DNA from: Spirogloea muscicola
Lineage: Eukaryota; Streptophyta; Zygnematophyceae; Spirogloeales; Spirogloeaceae
Length of the DNA stretch: 64,000 nt
Direction: 5' to 3'
Assembly: GCA_009602725.1 (NCBI GenBank)
Contig: WELB01000110.1
Coordinates: 371,772 to 435,771 of the forward strand
Shown here: positions 58,301 through 64,000 of the stretch, one piece after another
How the letters are laid out: the number at the start of each line of letters is the position of its first letter
Numbering within the stretch: the first letter of the stretch is position 1
Notes under the pieces: model-generated
Databases searched by the model: none
Seen by the model: only the letters and a program-made list of their open reading frames with translations
Told to the model about the DNA's origin: nothing
Program-made: the position numbers and the translations under genes

Positions 58301-59610
58301 TCCACTGGCTCGCCTGTCCCAAGCAGCTCACCTGGGTTGCTGGGCTCAAGTGGCCTCCACCATCTCCAGTTGCTTCATCCTGAGGGGCCAGGCTGTTTTA
58401 GCACCCGCCATAGCGGGTGTTGCAACAGGGAACCTGCTCTTCCAGCTTTCTCTAACCGCAGCACTGCGTGACCTCTTGCGCTCGTTACCAACACTTGCAG
58501 AGGGTCATGCAGATTTTGCGGCATGGGCACGCTGTTCCGACAAGAAAGCGCAGGCCCATTACACTCACGCTGCGGACGTGCAGGCCGCCTCCGAACTGAA
58601 GGAACTGGTCAAGGACGATGGACGTGGCCTTACCCGGCTTCTTTCCATCAGCTCCCCGGGCGCGTCTGAGTGGCTAAATGCTCTGCCGATATACAAGTCC
58701 CTTCGGCTTTCAGACAACCTGTTCCGTACGGCGCTCCATCACCACCTCATCCCCCCCCCCCCTGCTTGGGTGGCATCCGCCGGTGCGAGTGTGGCCATAT
58801 TGCCGATGACAAGCTCGCTCTAGCTGCGCACATGCTGAGGTGTGTTGAGGGGGGTGAGCGCATTGCCTCCCACCACTTACTCAGGGATACTAAGTTTAAA
58901 ATTGTGCGAGAGGCGGGATATCATCCGGAGATGGAGGTGTCCGGCATCATGCCAATTTCCTCAAGGCGCGGCTAGCCATACGTGCGGCGTCTGGACGTGG
59001 TCGCCGCCCCCCGGGGCGGTGGGCCTCGTCTGCTCCTGGACGTGGTACTGATCGATGCATATAAGGCTGGCGCACCCACGTCAACCGTGTCTGGCTGGGC
59101 CACGTCCAGCGCGGAGCGCAAGAAGGAGCGGCACTACCAGGACCATCCCCGAGGGGACCATCTTCATCCGTGTGCCATGGATATCTACGGATGCTATGGC
59201 GTAAAATGGTCCTCCCTGATTCAGCATCTGGCCCGGCTGGTTGATGGGCGTCGTCGAAGTCAGGGGGGCAGCTTGGGCCACTCCAGCATTCTCAGGCCTT
59301 AGTTGCATATCACAGAATGCGGCTCTCGCTTAGTTTGCAGCGCTGGCAAGCATTGGCTCTTCATCAACGTGCAGGGCGCGCTTTAAGTCAGGCCTCCGGC
59401 TTTCGTGGCGGCGCTCCAGCTCCCCAAGTTAGCTTGTCGAAATTGTTTATGCTCACTCGTGGGTACTAACGTCACCTTAGGCATCTCAGATTAGGTCTCT
59501 GTATTATGTAGCCTTGTTTAGTCTGCACTAGGCTCTGCCTGAACACTGTATTGGCTTGAATTGGCCTCCCTTTCATTTCATGCGCTCCGCGCGCTTTCTC
59601 TCTCTTTATT
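55350..59610 (+). mobile_element. Longest non-LTR retrotransposon copy, family 1 (finger-RT-knuckle-endonuclease)
   Basis: This is the only copy in the window with a reverse transcriptase core. The order is a proline-rich leader, C2H2-type finger (56384-56449), reverse transcriptase (about 57050-58650), knuckle CECGHIADDKLALAAHMLRC (about 58788), restriction-like endonuclease (58980-59200), C-terminus (near 59467) and tail T1 to about 59605. There is no apurinic-type endonuclease and no terminal repeat. Domain order places it with the R2/NeSL/CRE-like elements that carry a restriction-like endonuclease. The reading frame is broken about five times, so it is dead or badly assembled. The 5' boundary is uncertain. 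By eye it is about 90 percent identical to the truncated copy at 21901-23580. Confidence 0.85.
57050..58650 (+). pseudogene. Reverse transcriptase domain of the long non-LTR element
   Basis: The conserved steps are visible in order: GPSGMLFEHLRELW, TRGVRPIAMAEVLTRLV, QFSAGLSAGAETVAHGLR, motif A MALSVDVKNAFNSVDR (57505-57551), motif B SSTGTRQGDPLGGFLFALAH (about 57674-57733) and motif C SYVDNTTLVG (57788-57799 for YVDN). The second catalytic Asp of the usual YxDD is Asn here. The domain is spread over three frames. The thumb-like part QDAQLAVAILTRCVAQRPTY to KKAQAHYTHAADVQAASELK follows in one frame. Confidence 0.8.
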
Positions 59611-60180
59611 ACTTAGCTACACGAACGGTGTAATGGAGTTACCGGTATCGTTTAGTAATCTCCAAGCAGCAGCTACAGACACAGTTATGTCAAGTCAGCG
59701 GCGCCGTTGGCACTCCCAAACAGAGCAAACGCACAGCAGCTCAGAAACATTATACAGAGAACGTCAGCACTCAGAGTTATCTTTGCTGAATGTCTCAACG
59801 ACGTTCACCCTGCATTGAGTTGTAGATGACAACAGCATCACCTTCTCTTTCATCGCCCTTCGGACCTCAACAGGGAAGGCGACAACAGTTGTAGGGCTGT
59901 CTTTCTACATAAAGCGGCTCTTCCAAAAGGCGCGAGGAAGTTTACAGCGGTCGCTCCCCTTCGGATGAGCATCTTCTCTGCCCATCCGTCAGCGTCCGCC
60001 CTATTCAAAAGACCTTGCTGGCCTCTCACAGCAGACTAGTTTCTCCAACCTACGGCTGCTCAACAGGTGATATTGAGCATCCTTGGCCGCTTAGGTCGCT
60101 GTGTGCTTGAGCTCTTTTTGGCCACTTCGAAGCTTGTTCATTCATTTTCCTGGGCTGGCCAATCACAGCCATCGCCCTCT
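59611..60180. other. Mostly unassigned stretch
   Basis: I see an end fragment near 60035-60075 (CTACGGCTGCTCAACAGG, equivalent to the LLNRGY ends elsewhere) and a hairpin-tail relic near 60150. No gene is supported. Confidence 0.4.
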
Positions 60181-60410
60181 ATTGGAAGAGTCTTTCTCTC
60201 ACAGTGCATTCGGCCAGGCTGATGGCTTCCGTGGTGGTGGTCTGGCTCCTCAGCTTAGCTTGTCATTTGTGTATGTGCTCACACGAGGATATTAGTGCCC
60301 CCCTTAGCCTACTCATTACCACGTTACTAGGACATATGTAAGGCTAGAATTGGCCTCCCTTTCAATTTCATGCGCACCGCGCGCCTTCTCTTACAGCATT
60401 GCCTGACATA
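60181..60410 (+). repeat. Family 1 end with tail T1
   Basis: It encodes GQADGFRGGGLAPQLSLSFV and YVLTRGY-stop at 60295, then T1 (TAAGGCTAGAATTGGCCTCC, CATGCGCACCGCGCGCC) to about 60390. Confidence 0.7.
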
Positions 60411-60454
60411 AGTAGAGCTGTTTCTTTTCCCTCAAGAAGCTCCCAGCGTGGAGA

Positions 60455-60600
60455 GAGGGTGTGTGCATTCAGTGATGAGGGCCTGAGTGGCCCAAGTACA
60501 CAGGCAAGCACATTGACAGATGTACATCACCTGCTGCTAAAGCTGACCCGCTAAGTAACCACGAGTCAGCACGTAGAGGTCGCTAAGTGATGCCAGAATA
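60455..60600 (-). repeat. Tail T2 with family 2 end, minus strand
   Basis: The complement carries the T2 core (CTTGCCTGTGTACTTGGGCC) and the family-2 coding end at about 60545-60565. It abuts the plus-strand family-2 copy that follows. Confidence 0.65.
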
Positions 60601-61735
60601 TCGGACGCAATTGACAAGCCCTTGGGCCACCAGCCAAGGCTCGCCACCAGCCAAGGCTCGACCAGCTTTGAAGAGGTTCACGCCATTCTCTGCCCTCGCC
60701 CAAGCTTCTGATAGAGGGGCACAATCCAGACTGGTTACGGCAGTGGAAGACGAGCGCCGCAGAAGGTTGAGGAGGCTGCCAGAGATTCAGAAAAATTCAA
60801 GGAGCCTGGCAAGACTTACTTCTCTAGCCACACCTGGTGCCACCGACTGGATAACCTCACACGCCGTCGCCAACGCCTTCAGGATCAGCTCCGAGGCCTT
60901 TTGGACGTCGCTTCAACTCTTCCTCGGCCTCCCACCCAACTGCCTGATTGGGGTGCGCCAGTGTGAGTGCGGCTTCCGTGCAGAGGGTGCTGAGCTCGCC
61001 ACTCACATGCTGAGATGCCCCACTGGACCAGAAGTGGTGGGCATCCACAACCTCCTCGGCGATGCCCTGGCGGGCTTGATGCGCGACGCCGGCTACCGTG
61101 CGGTCGTGGAAGTCAACGACATCATGCCTATCACCACGGACGCCCAGGGACGTCATCATCGCCGCGCACTTGACGTTGTGGGCGTGCAACCTGGTGGTGG
61201 ACCACGGGCCTTGGTCGATGTCGTTGTTGCGGAGGCGTATAAGAGTCCAGCATCGACACACATGGCTGGCCACGCAGTGGGCGGTGCAGAAGAAAGGAAG
61301 CTGCAGCACTACTCCGATTACCCCCATGCGATCAGCTCCTGCCAGCGGCAGTCGACATCTTTGGCTGTCTGAGTCCTCGCTTCCACACTCTCCTTCTGAT
61401 TGCCAATTTTGGTACACATGACGTGCAGACGTGTCCTGCTGAGATGGGCTTGCCAGCTGCATATCTGTCGTTCTTGCGACGACGAGTTTCGGCCTGTTTG
61501 CAGCGGGCTCAGGCTAATGCTTTGCACCAGAAAGCTGGGCGAGCTTCAGTTGGTGGCAGAAGGGCTCCGTATCTGACATCTAGTGTTCAGGCATCGATTA
61601 GCGACCTTTTGTTTTGACCAGTGGTTATTGAGCGGGTCAATCTGCTGTAGGTCATGTAAATCTTTAGATGTGCTTGCCTTTGTACTTGGCCATTTGGCCT
61701 TCGTTTGGTTCAATTACACAAAATTCTTTTGAAAT
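60600..61735 (+). mobile_element. Best-preserved family 2 non-LTR element 3' end, with tail T2
   Basis: The first 775 bases are open in one frame: PGATDWITSHAVANAFRISS, the knuckle CECGFRAEGAELATHMLRC (CX1CX11HX3C), DIMPITTDAQGRHHRRALDV, VGVQPGGGPRALVDVVVAEA and YKSPASTHMAGHAVGGAEER. After a frame change it continues EMGLPAAYLSFLRRRVSACL to near 61617. T2 ends at about 61735, roughly 70 bases before the COG7 start. The reverse transcriptase is missing. Confidence 0.8.
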
Positions 61736-61804
61736 GATGTAAGCGAAGTGTCAAAGCCGTTCCCCCTTCAGCTTGCGGATCGCGTCGGCGCCAGCGTCGG
61801 CGCG

Positions 61805-64000
61805 ATGTTGGTAGACCTCGCCGCCTTCTCGGAGGAGCGCTTCGACGCGCGAGCGTGGCTCAACGCCGCCTGCGCGGCGCAGCCGCCCGACGATGCCGCG
61901 GACAAGTACCTCGCGGAGCTCGAAATCAAGCTCCAGCTGCTGGCAGGTCGGCGCTGCCGGCCCAGCCATGCCTGCGCAGACCTGCAGACCTCCGCAGGCT
62001 TGGATATCGGGCCAGGGCTGCCATGGCGCCTTGTCAGTGTAATGCTCCATCATTTTGTGCCTAGCGTACCCTGATCAGCCTGTGCCGTCGTCTGGCGCTG
62101 GGGTCACGCTGCCCGGGGCCTCAGAGGACATTGCTTCCAGCTTGGAAGAGCTCAGCGGCAGCGCGCTGCTTCGGATCCCGCGCGCGGTTCGCGACACCAA
62201 CCGCGTGCGCGACGATGCTCATGGCCTGCGCGGCACTGTCGGAGGCATCCTTCAACGTTTGGAGCAGGTTAGCAGAAGCAACTTGACCTGGCCCAGCACA
62301 GGACATGATGCTCCAGGCAAGGGTCAATATTTCAGCAGACGTCCCGCTTCTGGGCTCTTTCAGTGCTGAGGCCTTTGTAACAGACAGCTGTAGGAGAAGT
62401 TGCAGGTCCATCACTGCCTGCCCGTCTCATGGTTGTGCTTCTGGATTCCAGCGGAATCAAGGACGAGTTGCAGGCTGGAACGTGGTCTAGTCAGACTCTG
62501 GTGTGCTGAGAAGCCAGTGCATGCACTTGCATTGATATATTGAGCATCTGTCACCTCAACCGCTGAGACGCATACTTTGCCTAGTAGGCAGAGGGTTCGT
62601 CTGCACAGTCAGTGGCTGCCTTGGCACGAGTGGACACCATCAAGCAGCGCATGGAGGCGGCACGGGATACCCTGCAGGTCGGTCCACCGTCTGCCCTCTT
62701 GCTCTTGCTTATGGTACTGTCCAGCTCAAGGGCTCACCGCAAGGTGCTGTGTGATGCTCCTGTGCAGTCCTGGCAGGGCCTGAGTGATTGCATTCTCTTC
62801 AGCCAAGCTTATACCTGCTCTGCTAATCCACGATCATAATGAAATGGCGTGCTTGGCAGGATGCGGCTGGCTTGACGAAGTTGAGTGCGGAAGTCGAGGA
62901 GGTATTTGCAAGTGGCGATCTGCCACGTGTTGCGGAGACTCTAGCTTCAATGCGACGCTGCCTGGCTGTCGTCCGAGAGGTGTGAGCCTGTACACTTCCT
63001 AGCCTGCTTATTCTTGAATCTATTAAGTGCTTAGAGTTGCTCACATGTATACCTCCACGGTTGGCATTTGATCACGCTTATCAGATACTTGACCAGCATT
63101 TGGCTTCACTCGGCTTGTTGTTGCCTTATGTTTGTCTGGCTGGCAAGAGCAGGTCCCAGAATTTGCAGACATGAAGAGACAGCTGGCTGTCCTAGAGGAC
63201 AGACTGGAGCAGATGGTGCAGCCTCGATTGTCAGAGGCACTGGCTCAGAAGAAGGTACAAGGCCAATCTCGTGGCCTAGCTTTTTGTCCACCTTCCATAT
63301 CTCACTGATAGTGCGTCCAGGCCTTGTTCCTCTATTGAAGGTCACTCATACACGTTAATGTTGTCAGTGACTAATCCAGTGCATCCTTCTGCAGGCTGAT
63401 ACAACACAGTCTCTGAGAGACATCTTGATGGCCATCGGTCGGTACGACTCACTTGAGCAGCAGTACACCCGGGCAAGGGTGAAGCCTCTAAAGCGACTGT
63501 GGGAGGAAGTTGACCAGCCAGCACCTAGCTCCGCGCCTGAGGTGGAGGACGACGGCAGAAAGCCCCCTATGCAATTTGTGCACTTCCTTCCTCACTTTTA
63601 TGATGAGGTTCTACTTTCAATAGAGCAAGAAATAAAGTGGTAAGTGCCACTTAACCTGAACCAAGAATCTGTGGGCTCCTGTATCCAGAGCACAGCATAG
63701 ACTTGCATGAGATTGTGGCAAGAAGCATGACTACTCCTTGACTTCTCATCTACAAGCTTTTGCCTCAGTATAAGCCGTTGCATGTCAAGCCAACCTCAGC
63801 TCTGAGCTTCACCTTCTACCAACCAGGTGCCAAGTGGCTTTTCCAAATGAGCACCAGCGTCTGGTGCCTAAGCTCGTGGTGGAGCTGATGGCGATCATTT
63901 CTGCCAGCTTCACAGCCCATGTTGACGTGGCTTCACAGGAAGCAGTGAACAGGGAGCTTGCTCCTACTTCTGGTTTGTCTCAGAGGCTCACTCATTGTCA
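61805..64000 (+). CDS. COG7: COG7, conserved oligomeric Golgi complex subunit 7 (5' part)
   Basis: COG7 is one of eight subunits of the tether that receives retrograde vesicles at the Golgi. Exons in the window are 61805-61946, 62065-62267, 62609-62677, 62860-62979, 63153-63254, 63395-63639 and 63827-63972; the gene runs off the right edge. Phases agree for about 309 residues, against roughly 770 for the family. The start MLVDLAAFSEERFDARAWLN matches the family N-terminus. Then come KYLAELEIKLQLLA, the coiled-coil-like SSLEELSGSALLRIPRAVRD, VDTIKQRMEAARDTLQ and PEFADMKRQLAVLEDRLEQM, and GRYDSLEQQYTRARVKPLKR, which are standard COG7 blocks. An in-frame ATG at 61748 is less likely because it lies in or next to retroelement sequence. 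Confidence 0.92.

Noticed and set aside
1-64000. LTR retrotransposon or virus-derived element
   Set aside because: No terminal direct repeats, integrase, protease, capsid or envelope signatures were seen. All reverse-transcriptase-related debris fits non-LTR elements.
1-64000. CRISPR array, rRNA or tRNA genes
   Set aside because: The recurrent GGGCTGGC units are irregularly spaced retroelement tails, not array repeats. Scattered GGTTCGAA strings lack a cloverleaf around them.

Overview
This is a stretch of nuclear DNA from a photosynthetic eukaryote, almost certainly a chlorophyte green alga. I infer a trebouxiophyte-like, intron-rich genome, but the sequence does not fix the genus. The evidence is a chlorophyll b reductase (NYC1 type), a plant-style calmodulin-regulated Ca2+-ATPase, a plant-style PP2C/cyclic-nucleotide-binding protein, and many short GT-AG introns (about 80-400 bases) with TGCAG-type acceptors. 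No bacterial operons, rRNA genes or convincing tRNA genes are visible.

I rebuilt ten host genes by joining exons whose phases agree. Left to right: Ca2+-ATPase (minus, 5310-11364); MINDY-type deubiquitinase (minus, 15136-18541); NYC1 (plus, 25624-28817); Rad5/HLTF-like HIRAN-SNF2-RING protein (plus, 31282-36195); mitochondrial ribosomal protein uL29m (minus, 36899 to the assembly gap at 37707-37729); SGNH/SASA-type acetylesterase (plus, 38216-39443); PMP3-like membrane protein (plus, 41306-42068); EVE-domain protein (minus, 43521-44700); PP2C with two cyclic-nucleotide-binding domains (minus, 46156-50600); and the 5' part of COG7 (plus, 61805 past the end). They do not form one pathway. They cover calcium export, ubiquitin editing, chlorophyll turnover, replication-fork repair, mitochondrial translation, cell-wall or glycan ester cleavage, membrane stress response, RNA/DNA-base reading, signalling and Golgi tethering.

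The rest, roughly 1-4340, 11930-14060, 18890-24930, 29600-31000, 40090-41000 and 51140-61735, is a dense nest of non-LTR retrotransposon debris on both strands. One long but frame-broken copy (about 55350-59610) shows an N-terminal C2H2 finger, reverse transcriptase, a cysteine-histidine knuckle and a restriction-like endonuclease. Nearly all other copies are only 3' ends. They sort into three families with homologous endonuclease C-termini and nearly the same last residues (SDLxxLTRGY-stop), but each family carries its own 3' tail. One tail is a strong hairpin with core GGGCTG/CAGCCC. This family/tail pairing is the most interesting non-gene signal in the window.

Other points to check are: a 10-base GT...AG interruption in an exon of the Ca2+-ATPase; two GC-AG introns; a fold-back of two retroelement ends just upstream of the deubiquitinase; the absence of the expected kinase domain in the PP2C protein; and a retroelement tail that ends about 70 bases before the COG7 start codon.
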